Source of the DNA: Luzula sylvatica
Taxonomy: Eukaryota > Streptophyta > Magnoliopsida > Poales > Juncaceae
Direction: 5' to 3'
Length of the DNA stretch: 64,000 bases
Assembly: GCA_946800325.1 (NCBI GenBank)
Contig: OX326959.1
Coordinates: 30,976,527 to 31,040,526, forward strand
The position numbers and the translations under genes are program-made. A model generated the notes under the pieces. That model was not told the DNA's origin. It did not search any database and was given only the letters and a program-made list of their open reading frames with translations. Positions 15,867 through 28,869 of this stretch are shown here, in pieces (positions within the stretch are counted from its first letter, which is position 1; each line of letters opens with the position of its first letter).

Positions 15867-18800
15867 GTGCTTTCTGTTAATTCTGTTCAAAAAGACCGAA
15901 TCTCCCGAATCAAGTCGCGTGGCTATATTTCTCTCGTTGAGACGAGCAATTTCGGTATAAAGATCGTGCGATTTGGTGAAAGAAAGCATGAGAAAGTGAC
16001 AAGGGTTTTAACATAACGTCATTACCATATTCTCCAGCTCACCCTATTAATGTTATCTTCTTTTTACTATTAATTGGTTAAATTACGAACAACTTTTATC
16101 CTTAAATTACACGCCTGGAATCGACTGGAGGCGATCGTTCCTCCTTCATTTCTTCTTGAAAAATAGGTCATTTTCAACTCCCAAATCATGCGATGATCTT
16201 CATATTTAATAATTCATGATGAAATTACAATAAACTGTGCTTTCTGTTAATTTGGGTTAAAACGAACGAATTTCCCAAATTCGGTCACGCGATTACATTC
16301 CTATCGTGGAGGCGAGCGAAAAAGATGAGAAAGTTACAAGGGTATTAACATAACGGCGTTACCATATTCTCCAGCTCACCCTATTAATGTTATATGCATT
16401 TTACAATTAATTGGTTAAATAACAAAGAACTTTATATCCTTAAATTACACGCCCGGAATTCACTGGAAGCGGTCTCTCCTCCTTCATATCTTCTCGCAAA
16501 ATCATGCGAAAATCTTGATATTTAATAATACCTGCTGAAATTACAATAATCTGTGCTTTCTGTTAATTCGGTTTAAAAAGACCGAATTTTCCAAATCCAG
16601 TCACGCGGTTGCATTCCTATCGTGGAGGCGAGCGATTTTGATATAAAGATCGTGCCATTTGGTGAAAGGATGAGAAAGTTACAAGGGTTTTAACATAACG
16701 GCATTAGCATATTCTCCAGCTCACCATATTACTGTTATCTGAAATTTACAATAATTGGTTAAATCGCGAAGAAATTTAATCCTTAAATTACACGCCTGCA
16801 ATTCACTAGAGGCGGTCCCTCCTCCTTCATTTCATCACACAAAATATGTCATTTTCGACTCGCAAAATCATGCGATAATCTTCATATTTAATAATATATG
16901 CTGAAATAACAATAAACTGTGCTTTCTGTTAATTCTGTTCAAAAAGACCGAATCTCCCGAATCAAGTCGCGTGGCTATATTTCTCTCGTTGAGACGAGCA
17001 ATTTCGGTATAAAGATCGTGCCATTTGGTGAAAGAAAGCATGAGAAAGTGACAAGGGTTTTAACATAACTTCATTACCACATTCTCCAGCTCACCCTATT
17101 AATGTTATCTTCTTTTTACTATTAATTGGTTAAATTACGAACAACTTTTATCATTAAATTACACGCCTGGAATCGACTGGAGGCGATCGTTCCTCCTTCA
17201 TTTCTTCTTGAAAAATAGGTCATTTTCAACTCCCAAATCATGTGATGATCTTCATATTTAATAATTCATGATGAAATTACAATAAACTGTGCTTTATGTT
17301 AATTTGGGTTAAAAAGAATGAATTTCCCAAATTCGGTCACGCGATTACATTCCTATCGTGGAGGCGAGCGATTTTGATATAAAGATCGTGCCATTTGGTG
17401 AAAAGATGAGAAAGTTACAAGGGTATTAACATAACGGCATTACCATATTCTCCAGCTCACCCTATTAATGTTTTCTGCATTTTACAATTAATTGGTTAAA
17501 TAACAAAGAACTTTATATCCTTAAATTACACGCCCGGAATTCACTGGAGGCGGTCTCTCCTCCTTCATATCTTCTCGCAAAATATGTCGTTTTCGACTCG
17601 CAAAATCATGCGAAAATCTTCATATTTAATAATACATGCTGAAATTACAATAAACTGTGCTTTCTATTAATTCGGTTTAAAAGGACCTAATTTTCCAAAT
17701 CCAGTCACGCGGTCGCATTCCTATCGTGGAGGCGAGCAATTTTGATATAAAGATCGTGCCATTTGGTGAAAGGATGAGAAAGTCACAAGGGTTTTAACAT
17801 AACTGCATTACCATATTATCAAGCTCACCCTATTACTGTTATCTGAAATTTACAATAATTGGTTAAATGGCGAAGAAATTTTATCCTTAAATTACACGCC
17901 TGCAATTCACTAGAGGCGGTCCCTCCTCCTTCATTTCTTCTCACAAAATATGTCATTTTCGACTCGCAAAATCATGCGATAATCTTCATATTTAATAATA
18001 TATGCTGAAATAACAATAAACTGTGCTTTCTGTTAATTCTGGTCAAAAAGACCGAATCTCCCGAATCAAGTCGCGTGGCTACATTTCTCTCGTTGAGACG
18101 AGCAATTTCGGTATAAAGATCGTGCCATTTGGTGAAAGAAAGCATGAGAAAGTGACAAGGGTTTTAACATAACGTCATTACCATATTCTCTAGCTCACCC
18201 TATTAATGTTATCTTCTTTTTACAATTAATTGGTTAAATTACGAACAACTTTTATCCTTAAATTACACGCCTGGAATCGACTGGAGGCGATCGTTCCTCC
18301 TTCATTTCTTCTTGAAAAATAGGTCATTTTCAACTCCCAAATCATGCGATGATCTTCATATTTAATAATTCATGATGAAATTACAATAAACTGTGCTTTC
18401 TGTTAATTTGGGTTAAAAAGAACGAATTTCCCAAATTCGGTCACGCGATTACATTCCTATCGTGGAGGCGAGCGATTTTGATATAAAGATCGTGCCATTT
18501 GGTGAAAAGATGAGAAAGTTACGAGGGTATTAACATAACGGCATTACCATATTCTCCAGCTCACCCTATTAATGTTTTCTGCATTTTACAATTAATTGGT
18601 TAAATAACGAAGAACTTTATATCCTTAAATTACACGCCCGGAATTCACTGGAGGCGGTCTCTCCTCATTCATATCTTCTCGCAAAATATGTCGTTTTCGA
18701 CTCGCAAAATCATGAGAAAATCTTCATATTTAATAATACATGCTGAAATTACAATAAACTGTGCTTTCTATTAATTCGGTTTAAAAGGACCTAATTTTGC

Positions 18801-19699
18801 AAATCCAGTCACGCGGTCGCAATCCTATCGTGGAGGCGAGCAATTTTGATATAAAGATCGTGCCATTTGGTGAAAGGATGAGAAAGTTACAAGGGTTTTA
18901 ACATAACTGCATTACCATATTATCCAGCTCACCCTATTACTGTTATCTGAATTTTACAATTAATTGGTTAAATAGCGAAGAAATTTTATCCTTAAATTAC
19001 ACGCCTAAAATTCACGGGAGGCGGTCTATCCTCCTTCATTTCTTGTCGCAAAATATGTCGTTGTCGGCTCGCAAAATCATGTGATAATCTTCATATATAA
19101 TAATATATGCTGAAATAACAATAAACTTTGCTTTCTGTTAATTCTGGTCAAAAAGACCGAATCTCCCGAATCAAGTCGCGTGGCTACATTTCTCTCGTTG
19201 AGACGAGCAATTTCGGTATAAAGATCGTGCCATTTGGTGAAAGATAGCATGAGAAAGTGACAAGGGTTTTACATAACGTCATTACCATATTCTCCAGCTC
19301 ACCCTATTAATGTTATCTTCATTTTACAATTAATTGGTTAAATTATGAACAACTTTTATCCTTAAATTACACGCCTGGAATCGACTGGAGGCGATCTCTC
19401 CTCCTTTATATCTTCTCGCAAAATATGTCGTTTTCGACTCGCAAAATCATGCGAAAATCTTCTTATTTAATAATACATGCTGAAATTACAATAAACTGTG
19501 CTTTCTGTTAATTCAGTTCAAAAAAACCCAATTTTCCAAATCCAGTCACGCGGTTTTATTCCTATCGTGGAGGCGAGCAATTTTGATATAAAGATCGTGC
19601 CATTTGGTGAAAGGATGAGAAACTTACAAGGGTTTTAACATAACGGCATTACCATATTATCCAGCTCACCCTATTACTGTTATCTGAATTTTACAATTA

Positions 19700-22600
19700 A
19701 TTGGTTAAATAGCGAAGAAATTTTATCCCTAAATTACATGCCTGAAATTCACGAGAAGCGGTCTATCCTCCTTCATTTCTTGTCGCAAAATATGTCGTTG
19801 TCGTCTCGCAAAATCATGCGATAATCTTCATATATAATAATATATGCTGAAATAACAATAAACTGTGCTTTCTGTTAATTCTGGTCAAAAAGACCGAATC
19901 TCCCGAATCAAGTCGCGTGGCTACATTTCTCTCGTTGAGACAAGCGATTTCGGTATAAAGATCGTGTCATTTGGTGAAAGAAAGCATGAGAAAGTGATAA
20001 GGGTTTTACATAACGTCATTACCATATTCTCCAGCTCACCCTATTAATGTTATCTTCATTTTACAATTAATTGGTTAAATTATGAACAACTTTTATCCTT
20101 AAATTGCACGCCTGGAATCGACTGGAGGCGATCTCTCCTCCTTCATTTCTTCTTGAAAAATAGGTCATTTTCAACTCCCAAATCATGTGATAATCTTCAT
20201 ATTTAATAATTCATGATGAAATTACAATAAACTGTGCTTTCTGTTAATTTGGGTTAAAAAGACCGAATTTCCCAAATTCGGTCACGCGATTACATTCCTA
20301 TCGTGGACGCGAGCGTTTTGATATAAAGATCGTGCCATTTGGTGAAAAGATGAGAAAGTTAAAAGGGTATTAACATAACGGCATTACCATATTCTCCGGC
20401 TCACCCTATTAATGTTTTCTGTATTTTACAATTAATTGGTTAAATAACAAAGAACTTTATATCCTTAAATTACACGCCCGGAATTCACTGGAGGCGGTCT
20501 CTCCTCCTTCATATCTTCTCGCAAAATATGTCGTTTTCGACTCGCAAAATCATGCGAAAATCTTCATATTTAATAATACATGCTGAAATTACAACAAACT
20601 GTGTTTTCTGTTAATTCGGTTTTAAAAGACCGAATTTTCAAAATCCAGTCACGCGGTTGCATTCCTATCGTGGAGGCGAGCAATTTTGATATAAAGATCG
20701 TGCCATTTGGTGAAAGGATGAGAAAGTTACAAGGGTTTTAACAAAACGGCATTACCATATTATCCAGCTCACCCAATTAATGTTATCTGAATTTTACAAT
20801 TAATTGGTTAAATAGCGAAGAAATTTTATCCTTAAATTACACGCCTAAAATTCACGGGAGGCGGTCTATCCTCCTTCATTTCTTGTCGCAAAATATGTCG
20901 TTGTCGGCTCGCAAAATCATGCGATAATCTTCATATATAATAATATATGCTGAAATAACAACAAACTTTGCTTTCTGTTAATTCTGGTCAAAAAGACCGA
21001 ATCTCCCGAATCAAGTCTCGTGGCTACATTTCTCTCGTTGAGACGAGCAATTTCGGTATAAAGATCGTGCCATTTGGTGAAAGAAAGCATGAGAAAGTGA
21101 CAAGGGTTTTACATAACGTCATTACCATATTCTCCAGCTCACCCTATTAATGTTATCTTTATTTTACAATTAATTGGTTAAATTACGAACAACTTTTATC
21201 CTTAAATTACACGCCTGGAATCGACTGGAGGCGATCTCTCCTCCTTCATTTCTTCTTGAAAAATAGGTCATTTTCAACTCCCAAATCATGCGATAATCAT
21301 CATATTTAATAATTCATGATGAAATTACAATAAACTGTGCTTTCTGTTAATTTGGGTTAAAAAGACCGAATTTCCCAAATTCGGTCACGCGATTACATTC
21401 CTATCGTGGAGGCGAGCGATTTTGATATAAAGATCGTGACATTTGGTGAAAGAATGAGAAAGTTACAAGGGTATTAACATAACGGCATTACCATATTCTC
21501 CGGCTCACCCTATTAATGTTATATGCATTTTACAATTAATTCGTTAAATAACAATGAATTTTGTATCCTTAAATTACACGCTCGGAATTCACTGGAGGCT
21601 GTCTCTCCTCCTTCATATCTTCTCGCAAAATATGTCGTTTTCGACACGCAAAATCATTCGAAAATCTTCATATTTAATAATACGTGCTGAAATTACAATA
21701 AACTGTGCTTTCTGTTAATTCGGTTTAAAAAGACCGAATTTTCCAAATCCAGTCACGCGGTTGCATTCCTATCGTCGAGGCGAGCAATTTTGATATAAAG
21801 ATCGTGCCATTTGGTGAAAGGATGAGAAAGTTACATTGCTTTTAACATAACGGCATTACCATATTATCCAACTCACCCTATTACTGTTATCTGAATTTTA
21901 CAATTAATTGGTTAAATAGCGAAGAAATTTTATCCTTAAATTACATGCCTGAAATTCACGGGAGGCGGTCTATCCTCCTTCATTTCATCTCGCAAAATAT
22001 GTCGTTGTCGGCTCGCAAAATCATGCGATAATCTTCATATATAATAAGATATGCTGAAATAACAATAAACTGTGCTTTCTGTTAATTCTGGTCAAGAAGA
22101 CCGAATCTCCGGAATCAAGTCGCGTAGCTACATTTCTCTCGTTGAGACGAGCGATTTCGGTATAAAGATCGTGCCATTTGGTGAAAGAAAGCATGAGAAA
22201 GTGACAAGGGTTTTAACATAACGTCATTACCATATTCTCCAGCTCACCCTATTAATGTTATCTTCATTTTACAATTAAGGGGTTAAATTACGAACAACTT
22301 TTATCCTTAAATTACATGCCTGGAATCGACTGGAGGCGATCGCTCCTCCTTCATTTCTTCTTGAAAAATAGGTCATTTTCAACTCCCAAATCATGCGATA
22401 ATCTTCATATTTAATAATTCATGATGAAATTACAATAAACTGTGCTTTCTGTTAATTTGGGTTAAAAAGACCGAATTTCCCAAATTTGGTCACGCGATTA
22501 CATTCCTATCGTGGAGGCGAGCGATTTTGATATAAAGATCGTGCCATTTGGTGAAAGGATGAGAAAGTTACAAGGGTATTAACACAACGGCATTACCATA

Positions 22601-25600
22601 TTCCCCAGCTCACCGTATTAATGTTTTCTGCATTTTACAATTAATTGGTTAAATAACAAAGAACTTTATATCCTTAAATTACACGCCCGGAATTCACTGG
22701 AGGCGGTCTCTCCTCATTCATATCTTCTCGCAAAATATGTCGTTTTCGACTCGCAAAATCATGTGAAAATCTTCATATTTAATAATACATGCTGAAATTA
22801 CAATAGACTGTGCTTTCTGTTAATTGGTATTAAAAAGTCCGAATTTTCCAAATCCAGTCACGCGGTTGCATTCCTATCGTGGAGGCGAGCAATTTTGATA
22901 TAAAGATCGTGCCATTTGGTGAAAGGATGAGAAAGTTACAAGGGTTTTAACATAACGGCATTACCATATTATCCAGCTCACCCTATTACTGTTATCTGAA
23001 TTTTACAATTAATTGGTTAAATAGCGAAGAAATTTTATCCTTAAATTACACGCCTGAAATTCACGGGAGGCGGTCTATCCTCCTTCATTTCTTCTCGCAA
23101 AATATGTCGTTGTCGGCTCGCAAAATCATGCGATAATCTTCATATATAATAATATATGTTGAAATAACAATAAACTGTGCTTTCTGTTAATTCTGGTCAA
23201 AAAGACCGAATCTCCCGAATCAAGTCGCGTGGCTACATTTCTCTCGTTGAGATGAGCGATTTCGGTATAAAGATCGTGCAATTTGGTGAAAGAAAGCATG
23301 AGAAAGTGACAAGGGTTTTAACATAACGTCATTACCATATTCTCCAGCTCACCATATTAATGTTATCTTCATTTTACAATTAATTGGTCAAATTACGAAC
23401 AACTTTTATCCTTAAATTACATGCCTGGAATCGACTGGAGGCGATCGCTCCTCCTTCATTTCTTCTTGAAAAATAGGTCATTTTCGACTCCCAAATCATG
23501 CGATAATGTTCATATTTAATAATTCATGATGAAATTACAATAAACTGTGCTTTCTGTTAATTTGTGTTAAAAAGACCGAATTTCCCAAATTCGGTCACTC
23601 GATTACATTCCAGTCGTGGAGGCGAGCGATTTTGATATAAAGATAGTGCCATTTGGTGAAAGGATGAGAAAGTTACAAGGGTATTAACATAACGGCATTA
23701 CCATATTCTCCAGCTCACCCTATTACTGTTATCTGAAATTTACAATTAATTGGTTAAATAGCGAAGAAATTTTATCCTTAAATTACACGCCTAAAATTCA
23801 CGGGAGGCGGTCTATCCTCCTTCATTTCTTGTCGCAAAATATGTCGTTGTCGGCTCGCAAAATCATGTGATAATCTTCATATATAATAATATATGCTGAA
23901 ATAACAATAAACTTTGCTTTCTGTTAATTCTGGTCAAAAAGACCGAATCTCCCGAATCAAGTTGCGTGGCTACATTTCTCTCGCTGAGACGAGCAATTTC
24001 GGTATAAAGATCGTGCCATTTGGTGAAAGAAAGCATGAGAAAGTGACAAGGGTTTTACATAACGTCATTACCATATTCTCCAGCTCACCCTATTAATGTT
24101 ATCTTCATTTTACAATTAATTGGTTAAATTATGATCAACTTTTATCCTTAAATTACACGCCTGGAATCGACTGGAGGCGATCTCTCCTCCTTCATATCTT
24201 CTCGCAAAATATGTCGTTTTCGACTCGCAAAATCATGCGAAAATCTTCTTATTTAATAATACATGCTAAAATTACAATAAACTGTGCTTTCTGTTAATTC
24301 AGTTCAAAAAAACCCAATTTTCCAAATCCAGTCACGCGGTTTTTTTCCTATCGTGGAGGCGAGCAATTTTGATATAAAGATCGTGCCATTTGGTGAAAGG
24401 ATGAGAAACTTACAAGGGTTTTAACATAACGGCATTACCATATTATCCAGCTCACCCTATTAATGTTATCTGAATTTTACAATTAATTGGTTAAATAGCG
24501 AAGAAATTTTATCCTTAAATTACACGCCTAAAATTCACGGGAGGCGGTCTATCCTCCTTCATTTCTTGTCGCAAAATATGTCGTTTTCGACTCGCAAAAT
24601 CATGTGAAAATCTTCATATTTAATAATACATGCTGAAATTACAATAGACTGTGCTTTCTGTTAATTGGTATTAAAAAGTCCGAATTTTCCAAATCCAGTC
24701 ACGCGGTTGCATTCCTATCGTGGAGGCGAGCAATTTTGATATAAAGATCGTGCCATTTGGTGAAAGGATGAGAAAGTTACAAGGGTTTTAACATAACGGC
24801 ATTACCATATTATCCAGCTCACCCTATTACTGTTATCTGAATTTTACAATTAATTGGTTAAATAGCGAAGAAATTTTATCCCTAAATTACATGCCTGAAA
24901 TTCACGAGAAGCGGTCTATCCTCCTTCATTTCTTGTCGCAAAATATGTCGTTGTCGTCTCGCAAAATCATGCGATAATCTTCATATATAATAATATATGC
25001 TGAAATAACAATAAACTGTGCTTTCTGTTAATTCTGGTCAAAAAGACCGAATCTCCCGAATCAAGTCGCGTGGCTACAGTTCTCTCGTTGAGACAAGCGA
25101 TTGCGGTATAAAGATCGTGTCATTTGGTGAAAGAAAGCATGAGAAAGTGACAAGGGTTTTACATAACGTCATTACCATATTCTCCAGCTCACCCTATTAA
25201 TGTTATCTTCATTTTACAATTAATTGGTTAAATTATGAACAACTTTTATCCTTAAATTGCACGCCTGGAATCGACTGGAGGCGATCTCTCCTCCTTCATT
25301 TCTTCTTGAAAAATAGGTCATTTTCAACTCCCAAATCATGCGATAATCTTCATATTTAATAATTCATGATGAAATTACAATAAACTGTGCTTTCTGTTAA
25401 TTTGGGTTAAAAAGACCGAATTTCCCAAATTCGGTCACGCGATTACATTCCTATCGTGGAGGCGAGCGATTTTGATATAAAGATCGTGCCATTTGGTGAA
25501 AAGATGAGAAAGTTAAAAGGGTATTAACATAACGGCATTACCATATTCTCCGGCTCACCCTATTAATGTTTTCTGCATTTTACAATTAATTGGTTAAATA

Positions 25601-28600
25601 ACAAAGAACTTTATATCCTTAAATTACACGCCCGGAATTCACTGGAGGCTATCTCTCCTCATTCATATCTTCTCGCAAAATATGTCGTTTTCGACTCGCA
25701 AAATCATGCGAAAATCTTCATATTTAATAATACATGCTGAAATTACAACAAACTGTGTTTTCTGTTAATTCGGTTTTAAAAGACCGAATTTTCAAAATCC
25801 AGTCACGCGGTTGCATTCCTATCGTGGAGGCGAGCAATTTTGATATAAAGATCGTGCCATTTGGTGAAAGGATGAGAAAGTTACAAGGGTTTTAACAAAA
25901 CAGCATTACCATATTATCCAGCTCACCCTATTAATGTTATCTGAATTTTACAATTAATTGGTTAAATAGCGAAGAAATTTTATCCTTAAATTACACGCCT
26001 AAAATTCACGGAAGTCAGTCTATCCTCCTTCATTTCTTGTCGCAAAATATGTCGTTGTCGGCTCGCAAAATCATGCGATAATCTTCATATATAATAATAT
26101 ATGCTGAAATAACAATAAACTTTGCTTTCTGTTAATTCTGGTCAAAAAGACCGAATCTCCCGAATCAAGTCTCGTGGCAACATTTCTCTCGTTGAGACGA
26201 GCAATTTCGGTATAAAGATCGTGCCATTTGGTGAAAGAAAGCATGAGAAAGTGACAAGGGTTTTACATAACGTCATTACCATATTCTCCAGCTCACCCTA
26301 TTAATGTTATCTTTATTTTACAATTAATTGGTTAAATTACGAACAACTTTTATCCTTAAATTACACGCCTGGAATCGACTGGAGGCGATCTCTCCTCCTT
26401 CATTTCTTCTTGTAAAATAGGTCATTTTCAACTCCCAAATCATGCGATAATCATCGTATTTAATAATTCATGATGAAATTACAATAAACTGTGCTTTCTG
26501 TTAATTTGGGTTAAAAAGACCGAATTTCCCAAATTCGGTCACGCGATTACATTCCTATCGTGGAGGCGAGCGATTTTGATATAAAGATCGTGACATTTGG
26601 TGAAAGAATGAGAAAGTTACAAGGGTATTAACATAACGGCATTACCATATTCTCCGGCTCACCCTATTAATGTTATATGCATTTTACAATTAATTCGTTA
26701 AATAACAATGAACTTTGTATCCTTAAATTACACGCTCGGAATTCACTGGAGGCTGTCTCTCCTCCTTCATATCTTCTCGCAAAATATGTCGTTTTCGACT
26801 CGCAAAATCATTCGAAAATCTTCATATTTAATAATACGTGCTGAAATTACAATAAACTGTGCTTTCTGTTAATTCGGTTTAAAAAGACCGAATTTTCCAA
26901 ATCCAGTCACGCGGGTGCATTCCTATCGTGGAGGCGAGCAATTTTGATATAAAGATCGTGCCATTTGGTGAAAGGATGAGAAAGTTACATTGCTTTTAAC
27001 ATAACGGCATTACCATATTATCCAACTCACCCTATTACTGTTATCTGAATTTTACAATTAATTGGTTAAATAGCGAAGAAATTTTATCCTTAAATTACAT
27101 GCCTGAAATTCACGGGAGGCGGTCTATCCTCCTTCATTTCATCTCGCAAAATATGTCGTTGTCGGCTCGCAAAATCATGCGATAATCTTCATATATAATA
27201 ATATATGCAGAAATAACAATAAACTGTGCTTTCTGTTAATTCTGGTCAAGAAGACCGAATCTCCCGAATCAAGTCGCGTAGCTACATTTCTCTCGTTGAG
27301 ACGAGCGATTTCGGTATAAAGATCGTGCCATTTGGTGAAAGAAAGCATGAGAAAGTGACAAGGGTTTTAACATAACGTCATTACCATATTCTCCAGCTCA
27401 CCCTATTAATGTTATCTTCATTTTACAATTAAGGGGTTAAATTACGAACAACTTTTATCCTTAAATTACATGCCTGGAATCGACTGGAGGCGATCGCTCC
27501 TCCTTCATTTCTTCTTGAAAAATAGGTCATTTTCAACTCCCAAATCATGCGATAATCTTCATATTTAATAATTCATGATGAAATTACAATAAACTGTGCT
27601 TTCTGTTAATTTGGGTTAAAAAGACCGAATTTCCCAAATTGGGTCACGCGATTACATTCCTATCGTGGAGGCGAGCGATTTTGATATAAAGATCGTGCCA
27701 TTTGGTGAAAGGATGAGAAAGTTACAAGGGTATTAACACAACGGCATTACCATATTCCCCAGCTCACCGTATTAATGTTTTCTGCATTTTACAATTAATT
27801 GGTTAAATAACAAAGAACTTTATATCCTTAAATTACACGCCCGGAATTCACTGGAGGCGGTCTCTCCTCATTCATATCTTCTCGCAAAATATGTCGTTTT
27901 CGACTCTCAAAATCATGTGAAAATCTTCATATTTAATAATACATGCTGAAATTACAATAGACTGTGCTTTCTGTTAATTGGTATTAAAAAGTCCGAATTT
28001 TCCAAATCCAGTCACGCGGTTGCATTCCTATCGTGGAGGCGAGCAATTTTGATATAAAGATCGTGCCATTTGGTGAAAGGATGAGAAAGTTACAAGAGTT
28101 TTAACATAACGGCATTACTATATTATCCGGCTCACCCTATTACTGTTATCTGAATTTTACAATTAATTGGTTAAATAGCGAAGAAATTTTATCCTTAAAT
28201 TACACGCCTGAAATTCACGGGAGGCGGTCTATCCTCCTTCATTTCTTCTCGCAAAATATGTCGTTGTCGGCTCGCAAAATCAGGCGATAATCTTCATATA
28301 TAATAATATATGCTGAAATAATAATAAACTGTGCTTTCTGTTAATTCTGGTCAAAAAGACCGAATCTCCCGAATCAAGTCGCGTGGCTACATTTCTCTCG
28401 TTGAGACGTGCGATTACGGTATAAAGATCGTGCCATTTGGTGAAAGAAAGCATGAGAAAGTGACAAGGGTTTTAACATAACGTCATTACCATATTCTCCT
28501 GCTCACCCTATTAATGTTATCTTCATTTTACTATTAATTGGTTAAATTACGAACAACTTTTATCCTTAAATTACATGCCTGGAATCGACTGGAGGCGATC

Positions 28601-28850
28601 GCTCCTCCTTCATTTCTTCTTGAAAAATAGGTCATTTTCAACTCCCAAATCATGCGATAATCTTCATATTTAATAATTCATGATGAAATTACAATAAACT
28701 GTGCTTTCTGTTAATTTTGGTTAAAAAGACCGAATTTCCCAAATTCGGTCACGCGATTACTTTCCTATCGTGGAGGCGAGCGATTTTGATATAAAGATCG
28801 TGCCATTTGGTGAAAGGATAAGAAAGTTACAAGGGTATTAACATAACGGC
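19700..28850. repeat. Segmental duplication inside the satellite, offset about 5,154 bp
   Basis: About 4.0 kb at 19,700-23,700 recurs at 24,854-28,850. Private variants lie at constant offset: 'atgcctgaaattcacgagaa' (19,738 and 24,892), 'gagaaagttacattgctttt' (about 21,825 and 26,979), 'ttccccagctcaccgtatta' (about 22,600 and 27,754) and 'caattaaggggttaaattac' (about 22,271 and 27,425). The offset equals about 14 monomers. The second copy stops where the divergent flank begins. Confidence 0.85.
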
Positions 28851-28869
28851 ATTACCATATTCTCCGGCT

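Noticed and set aside
584..26304. About 20 near-identical 60-codon open frames (MLSVNSGQKDRISRIKSRGY...) in the first 26 kb.
   Set aside because: They begin with GTG rather than ATG, recur exactly with the A-type monomer, and share all mutations with it. A tandem repeat conserves any chance frame. Frames of 62-126 codons between 29,137 and 34,884 are rejected for the same reason.
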